NCBI GenBank assembly: GCA_032622095.1
Contig: CP136065.1
Location: 210,468,151 to 210,532,150 of the forward strand
Origin: Siphonodentalium dalli
Taxonomy: Eukaryota > Mollusca > Scaphopoda > Gadilida > Siphonodentaliidae
Reading direction: 5' to 3'
DNA length: 64,000 nt
Below the pieces are notes generated by a model that was not told the DNA's origin, did not search any database, and was given only the letters and a program-made list of their open reading frames with translations. The position numbers were made by a program, and so were the translations under genes. Each line of letters opens with the position of its first letter. Position 1 is the first letter of the stretch. Below are positions 32,401-47,400 of this stretch, one piece after another.

Positions 32401-35400
32401 TCTCGTATTGGCTGACAAAATGAAAACAAACGAAACAGAAACACGTGGTTCACTGGTAGCGAATTTTTGACGAAGACGAAATTTGATCAATATTTAATGT
32501 AGGTGAACTTCTCCACAAACCAAATGTTGTGAAACATATTCATTAAGTGTCACAATTGTTGTTTAATTTGAGAACTCGAACATTGCAATTCCAAATTGAT
32601 GACTCAAAGTGGATCTTTCTGCATTTATTGCACAAATTTACTCTGCGAAATCATGTTAATGTCGGAGCATCGGAATATTATTTCCGGTTGTAATGTAACT
32701 ACGGACGCGGCCGTTGTTGTGCTATCGGCGGGATTCTAAACACATAATTAAAACTTTTTTATATATATTATCTACAAATTTAGTATAATAAATTGATGAG
32801 ATATTACTTTTATATATCCATCTGTTCAAGATTTCAAATATACCGCGCAAAAGACCATGGACCTGATCGATCGAGAAAGAAATCAATAAAAAAAAATATC
32901 TCCTGGTTTGACATCAAGTCAGCCCAATGCGGGTGCTTCTAAATAAAGGCGAGTTTACAGTTGACATGCAGATATCTCAAATTCATCTTGGGAAGCTTCT
33001 TTGCGTGTATGCATATATAATTACCAACTATAAAGTAATAATGTACTTATATCAACGCAATGTCGATAAAACAAAGAATATCCCAAGCGACACATTCGAG
33101 CACCTGCTGGCGACGTCTTACTAAGTTAGCCCACTGCCATTTCGAACAATTCGCTCTCGTTTTCTGTCATCTAATTAGCATCAATGGGGAAACTCCACCC
33201 CTAAACTTGAGCCAATGAAATCAGTTCAAACTTCTAATCATTGATGTCATTGGTTGTCAATGAAAACATTCTTAGAATCAACAAAAAGTGACCTTTGAAC
33301 ATGTGGTTTTTGCACGAAAATTTACAAACTTTCACAAACAACGTGACGTAATTGCTAATAATTTGCGCTTTTATCGGAAGTCTTTTTACGACTTTGTCAA
33401 ATCATGGTTTATATGATTAATGCACATCAAATATAAAGACATTTGGTTTAATTATTTTATTTATAATACGCTTTTTTGTTTTCAAAAATCATGAATTATT
33501 TTTTTTTCAATCAGGACACGAATCCGTGGGTAAACAAACTTAAAGGACACACTCGCCGTAAATTTGCATAAAATGCAGTAAAATGTCATTTTTGACTCAC
33601 ATTTGTGATAAAATGAAGATAAACGGTTGTTTATATGCACATATTTAGTTCGTCTATTGGTTTATGTTTCCATTATCGTATTCACAGATGACACTTAACT
33701 TAAGTCTTAAGTGAAAGCATGCTTGTTGTTGCATATCGGATGATACACATGGCACATTTACCTGTGGCCAGTGTGGGGAAACACCCAATGATATTATAAC
33801 ATCAAATTCCTGTTGGCTAACGTAATTACCTTCATACCTGTTGACGTTGGCTATATGACGTGGTTTAACTACATGTGCTGTTGGGAAAAGGGTTAAAGAA
33901 TATAAGAAGAATAAATTATTAAAATTGTAAAAAATTGTAAAAAAAAAAAAAAAAAAAAAAAAATGTTAGGCCAATGCATTCTCTTATATAAGAGAATGCA
34001 TTGGCACAGGGTATATAGGTTGATAAAAATATCGGACCTGGCACTCAAAGGGTTAAAGTCACACATGGTGTTCAAGTTTCTATTTTAATAATTTATAGCC
34101 TAAAAATCCATAGTTTTCTGATCTTGGGTTAACCCTTTCTATACTAAATACTCATTGACGAGTAGTTCCTCATGTAATGTTCAGATAAAAGATACAAATG
34201 ACTGGTTGAACCTCTTATCTGAACATAGCCCACAAATGAATATGAATCTTTCTGATATTGTATTATCTGTATTATTTATTACATGATCCTACCGTTATTC
34301 CAATCAATAAACCCATTCTATAAATTGTGATATTAAACATTCGTTTAATAACAGGAAATAGTGCCATGTGACTTCTGACTTCTGGTTTGTCGTCTGTTAA
34401 CATTCTGTTCGCTTCGTCTCAAAATACTACGGCTTCCAATACTTTTCCAACAAACTATCATTAATTAAGAGTTTGAAAAGTTATGTCATTAAATATACGC
34501 CATTAAATGCGCCAAAGAGTCTTTATTTATCTGGGACTATTTCTTTACGCGTGCAAACAACGAATAGTTACGTGATCGCATGCCTTATAGAAGCCGATGT
34601 TTGTTTCACGTCCCATTTGTCGATTTAAGTATGTTTTGTCGATGTTTTGGATCCTGTAATAAATAGAATCTACAACTCGTCCCCAGTTTATAGCAGACAT
34701 TACACAACTCGTCCAGTAAATTAGGTCTGGACCTCGCCAAAGGCTTGGTCCAGACCTAATTTACTGGACTCGTTTTGTAAATTTCGCTATAAACTGGGGA
34801 CTCATTGTAGATCCTCTATTTCTGTCTGCCTTCTGCTTTTATTACATGCACACCCCTCCAATGTAGAATGAGAGAATCCAATTAGTTGAGGTTTAAAGGC
34901 ATATTGTGTATTCATTTCAATGCTTGAAATTGATAAGTGAGTACTTGGGTATATTTCTATTGTGGAGTAATTTCAATATGTTACATGATAGTCCCATCAA
35001 GGTGGTTCTTCTTGCATTCTTGCAGGGAAGGGCTCAGGATCCACAGTAAAGATTAATTACCCTGGGATATCACTCCACCGACCTTCAGTATTCAGCAAGC
35101 AATTGATAAGTTTGCCCAGATACATGAAACAGATTAATGCCCCTTTGCATATCAGTCATAAATCTGCACTTGTCAGCATTAGAACCAGCTTCGAGATTGC
35201 TGGATGGCTTAAGTAAAATAGCCTAATGTGCCATGAACATCACCAACTAAACCATTATAACCCCCTATCACTCTATGCATTGTTATGCAATGCACCTATT
35301 TTTACACTCACTTCGTGCAGGAAAAAATTAGGGAAATCGTGGGTGTTATCAGGTATAATACTTAAAATTTCTAATTTCGTATTTCCCATTGAATGTCAGT

Positions 35401-38400
35401 GTAGAGTGCTTTCTCGTTATATGCATGGTGTCACATAAAAGAGCTGATGAGCATTTGACGAGGTTCTCTGCGCTTCGCCAGCATATTTTACCCATGAATC
35501 CACAGCTATCTGTTATGAAACCTGCAGCGTTTGCCAGATTTAAGACAATGTTAGCATATCTCCGTCAGTTTATGACTGAGTGTGATCAGGAAGGCTCTCA
35601 CTGATTGGGATGACAGCCAGATTTGATTATCTCCCTTGCTGGTAAATCATAACAATATGTGATTCAAGGATGGTAATCTGTCAGCAGGTGTCTATAGCTG
35701 CTAATCTAATTTCTGCTGTTGACTGAGGCAGGTGTTTAATAATGAAAACAAAACTCATTAGTGTTATTGCATATGTGTGCAGCTCTCATAGTGGATTTAA
35801 GTCTAAATAAATTAGACGTGTTTCATTTCTAAGGACTTTCATAGTTAAAATTATTTCAAATTGGAGAAATCGAGCCAATGCGCAGTGAACAATGCGTTGC
35901 TTATTCATACAAGCCGCACCTGCAGTATTTGATGGCAATCTCATGAAGTTATCGAATAAACTATATGTTAGCGTCGCGTATCTTAAGCAACTGACCAAAT
36001 GTTGAATGTTCAAAATCAAAACTAATGTACATTTATTCATAATTGGGGAATGGTCAGACCGAAAAAGTATACATAATAGAATTGTATTTGCAAAGATATT
36101 CAAAATTGGTTAAATTTAGTTGAAAGTAATAAGACGGAGTCTGGATAATTATCAGACTGAGTGTATCTAATCTCTCTCACGTTATCAATGCTGTCCAAAT
36201 ACCAGAATTTACAAGATTCTTGTAAATTGGAGAAAATATATGTTCATTGATAATTTTGTCGCGGACAACACAGACTGATCATATGGTACCAGAATCGTGT
36301 TCAAACCAAGCCTGAGTTTAGTGTGCATGTACCTGTCATTTGCAGAATGAGGTCCCCAGAGGGTGAATTTAGTGACGCTATCCCACATAGCAGGCTAGCT
36401 TCACTAAACTCACCCTCTGTGTACCTCATCACCACCAAGATGAACATGGATAAATAGGTAAATTTTATTCTCCACAAACAAAATTTAGCATTTTAAAGTA
36501 TTACTATGTAAACAAAACTGATACAGTGATTTGTCACCATTTGAAGGAAATGGTGTGTATACTAGATTACATGCGTCCAGTCCTCCGTTCTTCGGGAATG
36601 TAGCAACTACCCTTCACTATCCTTCAACCACTACTCAGTTATCAAACAGTCAAATATTTTTGTCCGCCGACCCAACGGGTTTGGAGGACTATTATAATCA
36701 GCCTGTGCGTGCGTCCGTGTGTGCGTGCGTCCGAGGTTTCCGGATGATAACTTTAGTTAGAGTGAACCAAATTAAATTAAATTTGGTATGTGGGTTTACT
36801 AGCAGAAAAGACAGGTCAAGTTCGAATTCTGGTTCCGTCCGCCAATTTTCACCAGAGTTATGCCCCCTTTTCGACTTAGAATTTGACCGTTTGTTAACAT
36901 TTTTGATTTCCGACCGATAACTCCAGTTTGGATTATTTGATCTGAACCAAAGTTGGTATGGGTATTTCCCAGCTAAAGATACAGGCCAAGTTCGAATATG
37001 GGTTCCGTCCAATTATTTTTACATGAGATATGGCCCTTTTTCGACTTAGAATTTGACCGTCTGTTAACATTTTTGGTTTCCGACCGATAACTCCAGTTTG
37101 GATTATTTGATCTGAACCAAAGTTGGTATGTGTCTTTCTCCCAGCAAAACACAGGTCAAGTTCGAATTCGGGTTCCACCCGCCAATTTTCACCAAAGTTA
37201 TGTCCCTTTTTTACTTAGAATTTTTGCCAATTTGAGGTTTCGGATGATAACTTTAGTAAATGTGTACTGAATGAAATTAAATTTGGTATGTAGGTTTACT
37301 AGCACTATAAAGACAGGTTTTTATGCGCAAACAACGGTCGTATCAAGCCGACACATAGAGGCAGACATGAGGTCTACCGACCTTTTATTAATCATTTGTT
37401 TGACCATGTTTCTAATTTTAGGCACATGTATGCATGATAATCGGATGATGTACACTCGTGATATTTGGAACACATCTGATTGTGGATACTGTATGTGTGA
37501 CCAGGGTAATGTGCAATGTCAAGAAACTGTGTGTGAACAACATGAGTGCAAAAAGGTTAGTCAATCCAACTCAAATATTTAGAAGTTAGTTGGGTTATGA
37601 TGTTTTATGCAGGCCTGTGAACGAAAAACAGGTCATGGAGATGAAAAACACAATGTGCTGACGAAAAACAGGTTATCTAGAAGTTTCATGAAAGGCTTGC
37701 TATCACTGATGAACTAACCTTTCTACACGAAATGGATTCTCTCATTCAGTTATAAAAATATACATTGGAACTGTCTATTATTAATTTAGAGGGGTGTTCA
37801 TGTAATAAAAGCATGACAGACAGAAATAAACAGATAATACAAGAGCAGAATGATTCATTTTCATAGGTGAGAAATGTTCAGATAATAAGTTCAACAAACT
37901 TATTATCTGAACATTTCTTACTAGTAAGTGCCACCACAGATGCTGTGATTAAAATTGTAAGTGGGGGAAATCGGAGGTGGAGAAAAGTGGCTTGCCCACA
38001 GAATGCTACGGTGCTGCGATGTCTGCAGCTGCGATTTTATCCACTTGATCGATCACAGATCAGTGCGACCATGGTCATGTGACGGCTACGATTGTGCACG
38101 TTGCCAAGGTCATGCCACGGTTTTCCTGGTAAAAATCAAACATCGCTTGATCACTACGATATGGCTGTGATATTGTTGTGAGCATGCGCAGTGGACGCTC
38201 CACCTGCAATTTCCCCACTTAAGATTTTTGTTGCAGTGTCTGCGGTGGCTCTAAGGGAACTTCTTGTCAATGAGTATTCAGAACAGAAAGGGTTGACCCA
38301 ATCAAATGCACCAAAATGCAGTATTCAAAGGTATAGGTCGCCTCACATATATAAGAGAATGCATTGGCCTAACAATATTTTATAATTTTTTCATACATTC

Positions 38401-41400
38401 TTCAACAATTTTTATCATTTTTTATAATTTTATCTTACATTCTATAACAATTTTTATCATTTTGTCTTATATTCTTTAACAATTTGATCATTTTTATAAA
38501 AAAAATTCTTACATTCTTTAACAATTTCATCATTTTTTTCTTACATTCTTTAACAATTTTTATCATTTTTTATAATTTTGTCTTACATTCTATAACAATT
38601 TTTATCATTTTTTTCTTATATTCTTTAACAATTTTATCATTTTTTTCTTACATTCTTTAACAATTTTATCATTTTATTATCATTTTTTCTTACATTCTTA
38701 CATATGTTGATTAATGAAAATGTTGACCTGCTGCTTGCAGAATGAAGTTAAAGTGAGACACCCAGATAAATGTTGTGAAGAGTGCTTCATACCTCAGAAA
38801 TGTTCCTACCAAGATGAAGAGTATTTTGTGAGTTTTCTGAATCAATTTGCTATATCTTACTAATTGTAGCGTTTACATGTCGCTGAGTAGAACAACCCTT
38901 GAATTTGGTAATTTTCTTCTATGGCGAATATTCCTTTAGAAATACATGACATCCAATATTGACTTTTATTACATGATCCTACTCTTATTCCACTCAATAA
39001 ACCCGTTCTATAAATTGTGATATTAAACGTTCGTTGCATAACCGGAAATAGTGCCAGTTGACCTTTGACTTCCGTTTGTCATCTGTTTACATTACGTATG
39101 CTACATCTCAAAATACTATGGCTTCCAATATTTTTCAACAATCTCTAATGAATGAAAAGTTTGAAAAGTTATTTCCTTAAATTTACGCCATTAAATACGT
39201 CAAAGAGTCTTTATTTATTTGGGACTATTTCTTCAAGTGGGCAAATAACACATTGTTACGTGAAACATCATCGCAGTTCTTTTTGAAGCCGATGTTAGTT
39301 TGACGTCCCATTTGTTGATTTAAGTATGTTTTATCTAGGTTGTGGATCATGCAATAAATAGAATCTACAAGTCGTCCCCAGTTTATAGCAGAATTTACAA
39401 AATTGTCCAGTAAATTAGGTCTGTATACCGAGCCTTTGCCAAATGCTCGGTCCAGACCTAATTTACTGGACTCATTTTGTAAATTCCACTAAAACGGGGG
39501 ACTCGTTGTAGATCCTATGGCTCATTGCCATTCATCGGAAAGCTCTCAGCGAGAGCTTTCTGATAAATGGCAGCAAGCCATATTTCCGACTAAATCCTGA
39601 AAAATTTCCCCATAATTCTGCTGTTGTTTAGAGGTCGATAATTTAGGACATTACTGTACTTAAATCAACTTGTCCATCTGAGTGACCGTCCATCTGGACT
39701 GAATTTTGTGTTAATTTATTCTTTGCTCAGCTTTTTTAGTTTTTAACATGTCACAGATATTATAATCTAAATGGGAAGCCATAATTTTGAGTTTGATCTG
39801 TCATGTTCTTGAGCTATTTAGTTAGAATTTGTGATGTCTGTAGATACGATACTTTATATGGCTACCCCATTTGAGTACACATGCAGAGGATACTTTACTG
39901 CCATTGGTGTAGTCGCACCTTCAGATTTTAACTTTTTTTCTCTTTCTCATTAGAATGGTGAGCTATGGCACCCAGATTACTGCTCGATATGTGAATGCCA
40001 TGATGGTGTGGTCACATGCTACAAAACAAACTGTCCGATATGTCCTGATGGAACTTACCACATTCCTGTCCCCGGAGAATGCTGTGGACAGTGTCAACCA
40101 GGTATCAATTATAATAATTATAATACCATTCAAGCAAGCAGTGTTTTCAGATAATTTCACTGAAATCATCGTAATCCCAGAATATTATAAATTTAAAGTT
40201 AAAATTTTGGTTTATCATTTTGGGATAACAATATTTCATCAGCTATATTAAATTTTGTATTTTGAGCACTTTATCAGTTTTGATAATAGTATTAGTTGAA
40301 TATGTGTCATAGAAATGTGCATTTTCAGCACTTTTACAAGTTGAACACTGTAAAATCCTTTGAATTCGTGGGGTGTCTATCATTCATTGATTTTAAGGTT
40401 TGGTCTAATTTACACTGAATTACAATGAAGATCGGCATTATATACCGCAGATATGTTGGTTTTTGGGAAAGGAGTTGGGGGTGGGGAAACGCATGATGAG
40501 ATGAAACGTAATCAATTTATTAAAAATACTAGTATCGGTCATTTTCTCAGTGGTCTATTCATTATTGTTTATATACTACATCGTCTGTTTCCTTCTATAA
40601 TATTTTGTATAAACAATGAATTGATATCTTGATAAAGGCTAATGGTTTCACCACACGCAGGTCACATAAAACTACACATATCTATCTCACCAGCATGTGA
40701 AATTAAGCCTGTGCTATGACTGCGTGATACCCTTTCAGTGCATAAATACCTGGATGTCAAATTTCTCAATAGTGACTATGTCAATTATAACTATGTGACT
40801 ATTGTTGGATATGTTAATGTGTATAAATATGATACCTAGTTACATGAATCCCCACATAATGGCCTTTTTATAAGAAACCACAAAATTTATACCAACGAAA
40901 TTAAAGTCATTTACAGTTGGCTTCCATAATGTCTAAATATGGGGTAATTAGTTGATAAATTTTAATAATATATTTTAGTTATGTGTGTCATCATCATGTT
41001 TGTCTTCTTATGCAGCGGAATGTGATGAGGGATGTCGGAATTGTTTGCCTGCTGTCTCTGATTACTGCACGAAATGCCCTCCTGGAAAGGTTCTTCACAT
41101 GGGATCATGCCTCGACAAGTGTCCCGAGAGCACATATCAAGCCAGGAATCATACATGCATGGGTAAGAGTTCAAGTCTCAAGGATTCCATTAATAATTCG
41201 ACCAACCAGGACCACTGTAACCATTGAAATGGAGGGGCTGCTGCCCAACCTTCACTCAGTTGGAGCTGCTCAATTGCATGTCATTGTACCCTTCTATTCA
41301 CCTTTCAGTGCTGCATCTACCACAAAACATTTTAATATCATGGTGGAATATCTCTATCTGCGTTTTCATCATCTGCTATTGGAGACCTAGGATCAGATTC

Positions 41401-44400
41401 CAAGTTCCCCAATGTTTAACCCTTTACCCAAAAACCGGCCAAAACCGGCCAAATAAAGCTGCAACAGCCTAAATTATCTTGGGTCTGTCTCAATAAAACC
41501 ATACAAATATGGATATCATTGGAACCGGCTCCTTGACCACATTGTGATGGTTACAGTTATGCCCTGTGCCAATGCATTCTCTTATATATGCGAGTCGACC
41601 ATAGGTCGCCTCGCATATATAATAAGAGAATGCATTGGCCTAAAAAAAAAAAAATTAACACTTTTTACCATTTTTTCTTACATTCTTTAACAATTTTATA
41701 ATTTTTAATGTGTTAAGCCAATGCATTCTCTTATATATGCGAGGCGACCTATGGTCGACTCGCATATATAAGAGAATGCATTGGCACAGGGCCGTTCTGT
41801 TGGGTAAAGGGTTAACTATTAGTAGCATTATTATGCATTTTATCTTAGCAAACTAGGGGATATACAAACTTCCTAGATGGGGAAAAAGTAACTAAAAACA
41901 ATGTTAATTTGAGAATATAGATACTTCCCAGAAGATAAGACCTAAGCAGAATGAGGTCCCCAAAGGGGGAATATGGTGATGCTAGTCCGCTTAGCGTGAT
42001 AGTGTCACTAAATTCACCTTCTGAGGACCTCATTCTGCAAATGACAGGCAAACTATTTGCAGGCTTGCAAGAAACCCCAAGCAGGATTTTGTTTAGCTAA
42101 TTTTGTTTTCTCTCTCTCAGATTGTCATGAGACCTGTGATGAATGTTTTGAGGGAACGAGATTTCATTGTACGACATGTATGCCTGGACTCTTCTGGAGG
42201 AATGGCGAGTGTGTTCGGCAATGTGGATACGGATTCTACAGGCAGAATGGCAATTGTCAAGGTGGGTGCTTAGTGTCATTTAAAAACTTTAAATGATTTG
42301 TAACACTTTTGGTCACTAGATAGTAATCGTTGGTCATGAGAAAATTAGGCTATAATGTTTCAAACACAATGAGTGGCTTTAAGGACCCACAATAGTAGCC
42401 AATTCATAACATTTTTGGTATTGAACTTTATAATTTTTATGCACCCATTTTTCAACAATGGGACGTATTATGTTATTGATCTGTCCTTCTGTCCATCCAT
42501 TCTCTTTTGGTTTCAAGATGGTAACTTTAAATAGTCTCAACTGAATGGAATGAAATTTGGGTTTACTAGCACAAAATACAGGTCAAGTTTGAACTCGGGT
42601 TCCGCCCAGCAATTTTCACCAGAGATATGGCTCTTTTTGTTGGAATTTGCTCTCAATTTTCGTTTCCGGCTGATAACTTTAGTAAGTCTGAACTGAATGG
42701 AATGATATTTGGTATGTGAGTTTACTAGCCCAAAGTACAGGTCAAGTACGAGTTTGGGTTCCGCCAACCGATTTTCACCATAGTTATGGCCCTTTGTTGG
42801 AAAATACCTACGGTAATACATATTTTGCCACAGCATACCGATGCTCTTCTTTTTGAATGCATTCTGGGTCTTCAGTGTTTAACTATATGTATATGGATTC
42901 ACTAACATTGTCACTTTACATTGCCACTTTAACTTATCTAATTTCATATTCGTCATTCTTGCAGCCTGTCATCACGACTGTGACACCTGCCTTGGATCTG
43001 GCCAGTCACAGTGCCTGTCATGTTCTAACCCAACCCAGATTCTCTACCGAGGAATGTGTGTGGACATGTGTGAAGAACGATTCTTCTACTATAGAGGCCA
43101 ATGTCAAGGTGAGTCTCAATTTTCCCGACTTTGTATAAGAAAAATAATTTCTTTATGTTTGCGAAATAAATACACTGTACATTGGTTTGTAGAATTTGAC
43201 CAGAAAGAAGCTGATTGTAGGACAACACGAAGCAGGGTCCTACAATCAGTTTATGTGGTCAAGTTCGATTATAAACGCCTATGCGCAGACTATATCTTTT
43301 CAATGAAATTGTTGTGACAGCAATATGTGCAGGTTTTGATTTCAGAAACCCACTATAATAGTCTAGTCACCTATGGTTGCATTATGAGTGTTCTGAAATT
43401 TGAGGCATGGGCAGCATTGCATTGATTGTACCACGATCTTTGTGGTACAATTCTAGATATTCTGACATTCATATATCCATGGGAACACAGGCTATTGACC
43501 AATCCTGTCGACCCTTGTATGCAGGTTTAGTCAAGGTCATATAACAATTCAAGTCATACCTGCACAATCTGATATGCTTATGCTCCTACAGCACTGCACG
43601 TGTATATAAACAACTGTATTGTCATTGAATATAAGTCTACTTGTTTTGTTCATATAAATATTGATACACCTAATATTGCTTCAACTTTTCCTGTAACTCG
43701 CACATGATAGTACACTTATTGAATCAATTTATTCTTTGAGCTCACCAGTCATCAACATCATTTAGACTAATGATTAATCACACTCGGAGAGTGTAGGAGA
43801 GAAGATATGATTGGAGCTTATTTGTAATGCGAAGGAAAAAAATGGAAAGATGAGTTAGTCAGTGATTTTCCTGAAAGTTAAATAATGATGGTACAAAATT
43901 TCACCAAACTTTGCATCAACTTCTTCATGCCTGCAAATAGTGTGTCTGTCATTTGCAGAACGTGGTCCCCAGAGGGTGAATTTAGTGATGCTATCCCGCA
44001 CAGCAGGCTGGCATCACAAAATTTACCCTCTGGGGACCTCATTCTGCTTAGGCCTCATTTTCTGCGAAGGATCTATAGTCTCAAATTAAGATTGTTTTTT
44101 ATTACTTTTTCCCAGGTTTCTTGCAGTTTGCTGAATTGTTCTTACTGTCAAAATTCCATGACCACATTTGTAGCCACTGATCATTTCATACTTTTTTTTG
44201 TTCTTCAGCCTGTCCTCCAATGTGTTCATCATGTGACCCGGACGGTCTGTTCTGTGTAGGATGTGAGGCCGGTAGTTCTCTAAATAAGGGAGAGTGTTTG
44301 TCTAACTGTCCTAACGGATTATTTCCATCAGAGGAAGGAGTCTGTCTACGTAAGTAGCAAGTCGGTTTCCATTGTTATTTCATAGGATTAAAGGTACACA

Positions 44401-47400
44401 ATCCGATTTGATGTTCCCCGTATCATCAGATTCCAACAACAACAACAACATTTCTTCAAAAGATGCTTTAGTTATCAGAATCGATTAATTACCATAAAAT
44501 AATACTAACTGTCAACTCTGGTATAAAATTTTCCAAAATGTGATATATATCAACAGTCTGTTAACCCTTTGATTGCCAGGGGCCCTAAACCTACAAAATA
44601 AGTCTGTTAAAGAATACAAGAATAAATTATTAAAATTGTAAAAAAAAAAAAAAAAAAAAATTGTTAGGCCAATGCATTCTCTTATATATGCGAGGCGACC
44701 TATGGTCGACTCGCATATATAAGAGAATGCATTGGCGCAGGGTATATGGGTTGATACAAAAATCGACCTGGCACTCAAAGGGTTAAATGCAATTTGGTAT
44801 CGAGAGTATGTCAGTCGGATCGTCGAATATTTGCTATGCGGGATAGCGTCACTAAATTCACCCTCTGGGGACCTCAGGTTTGTTTGGAAAACTTTTTGGC
44901 CTAAGAAACGGGAAATTTACTTTGCGTTGCCTTATGCTATAGTTGTCATCTGTTATTTTTAGGATGTCATCCAAGCTGTCATTCTTGTTCTGGTGGTTCC
45001 TATGCTAACTGTACGAGTTGTCATGGCGGCGCCCTACTCAGCATCAGGAAGATATGTAACATGGCCTGTCCAGGGGGACAATATCTCTGGGAAGATGGAA
45101 AATGTTATGGTAAGTTTATAGGAAGATATGTAACATGGCCTGTCCAGGGGGACAATATCTCTGGGAAGATGGAAAATGTTATGGTAAGTTAACCCTTTAC
45201 CCAACAAACCGGCCAAATAAAGCTTCAACAGCCTAAATTATCTTGTGTCTGTCTCAATAGAACCATACAAATATGGATATCATTGGAACCGGCTCATTGA
45301 CCACATTGTGATGGTTACAGTTATGCCCTGTGCCAATGCATTCTCTTATATATGCGAGTCGACCATAGGTCGCCTCGCATATATAAGAGAATGCATTGGC
45401 CTAAAAATAAAAAAAAATTAACACTTTTTACCATTTTTTCTTACATTCTTTAACAATTTTATAATTTTTAATGTATTAAGCCAATGCATTCTCTTATATA
45501 TGCGAGGCGACCTATGGTCGACTCGCATATATAAGAGAATGCATTGGCACAGGGCCCTTCTGTTGGGTAAAGGGTTAACAGATTGGATACCTAATGAAAA
45601 CCCTGATTTTTATTTCCATGTGTAAGTAATGTGATATAGGGATAGCTGATGTTGAACCCCACATCATTCTTCAATGAAATTAATATTTGCGGATCGGACA
45701 ATAGACTTTATTTTGTGATATACAAAAGCCTGCAGAGTTTTTGATAATGATAAAGTTATTGAATCAATTGTTTAGCTCATCAAACAATGACATTTTGTGC
45801 TTGATGTCAGATCCCCTCCATACAACTAATATTAATACATCATATTTTGTATTGTTCATATTGAATTATATGGACTAAAATACTGTTTACATCAAACAAT
45901 GAAATAATTTCAAGAAGCATAGGTGGTCAATGAAAAATATTTGCGTCTGACTGTTTATAATAATTTTTAAATGATATTGTGATTTCAAATTGTTTTCTTC
46001 TATTTGTTTGTGGATGTCTTATTGTTATAATATCTTCTATTTTTTTTTTATATAAAAAGTGAACTTTTTGTTCCCAGATTGTGATGACGGCTGCGGTGCC
46101 TGCCATATCGGGATTGAAGGTCAGATACCAAAGTGCATGAACTGTACAGATGACACAGAGGTCCCATCAGGCGGTACATGTGTGCCACATTGTGAGGATG
46201 GCAGATATCTACAAGATGGAATCTGTCAAGGTACATAGGTATTAAGTCTGGCCAAGGGAATTAGCAGAAAAAAGAAATGTTCCAATTTTTTTTTACCAAA
46301 ATATTGTTAAAGCCACGTTGTGGTTTGGACTCCAAAACACACCTAATAATATTAAATTTTTCCATCAAAATAGGTTGATAAATATGTGAACAACCTTTCT
46401 ACGAGCATTATATGTCACAGAAAGATGCAATGAAGTCCTATAAAATAATAATAAAATAATATTTATATAGCACTTTATCCCAGACGGCCCAGAGCACTTC
46501 GAACATAATGTACAGGCCTGTACAAAAACGGTGCCATTTGCATTGATCCAAATTCTGGAATCGGAAACGGAATGTTCAAAACATATTGCGTTATCTTAAC
46601 ATAAAACAATTTAAAAATTTAATGCACTAGGACTGCTTTCTCTTAATTTTAATCGTCAATAATTAAGTTAGTACCATAAACATTTCAGAGCGAAGACAGC
46701 TCTATATTTTCTAGATGGTCTACAGGGTCCAATTTTTAAGAGACTGCTGATTAAAAAAACTCAAACCGACTCCAAACTAAATTTATCTGAAAATATAAAA
46801 GACAAAACATATTTTCAGCGGTATATTGACTAATGTCTTCGGAAATCTTCCACGTAGGTCAGCTGTGTAGGTATGTCTTAATTATGTATACATTAATTTA
46901 GGGGTTCGAATGTTCGAATTGAAAACATCTAACTTCGCTGTCAAGCATATATACAGACTATAGTAACTCTGCATCAAATTTAATACTGACTATAATATGG
47001 TATGTTTCATGACTCACTGGAAGCTAAAGAAATCACTGGAATGTAGAATAGACTTCATTTGGAAATAGGTTATAGCTACTAGATTAGAGATTCCGTCAGG
47101 ATACTTGACGAGCGAAGCCAGAAGTTTTCGTCTTAACCTCTCCATTATTAACAGTCAAACCAACGGCTTAAAATGCTTATTGAAGTTTCATTTAGCATTG
47201 ACATATCCATGGAATATAGATAAATGTCCATAATTGTCCTAAAACAAATAAAATTCTTGAGTTCAAAAAATTATTTATGTCATGTTATGAATATTGAATC
47301 CACTATTTGATTCCAGATTGCGGGGAGCACTGTCAGATTTGTACGAATCCGTCTGAATGCCATCAGTGCATCCCACCTTACCCACTACTCGGCACTCATT

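Larger units (their letters stand above)
31643..34056. mobile_element. Type B3 TTAA MITE split by a 2.2 kb TTAA element
   Basis: Begins TTAACCCTTTGAGTGCCAGG and ends CTGGCACTCAAAGGGTTAA. Removing 31702-33896 and one TTAA restores AAGTCTGTTAAAGAAT, exactly as in the uninterrupted B3 copy at 44561-44786. Its own hairpin is shortened (GGCCAATGCATTC at 33969, direct turn to GAATGCATTGG), and the loop is an (A)n run of about 22. Confidence 0.85.

Noticed and set aside
36531-37178. ORFs across the family D repeat upstream of exon e
   Set aside because: They arise from iterated repeat units; no splice-consistent coding exon is present until 37422.
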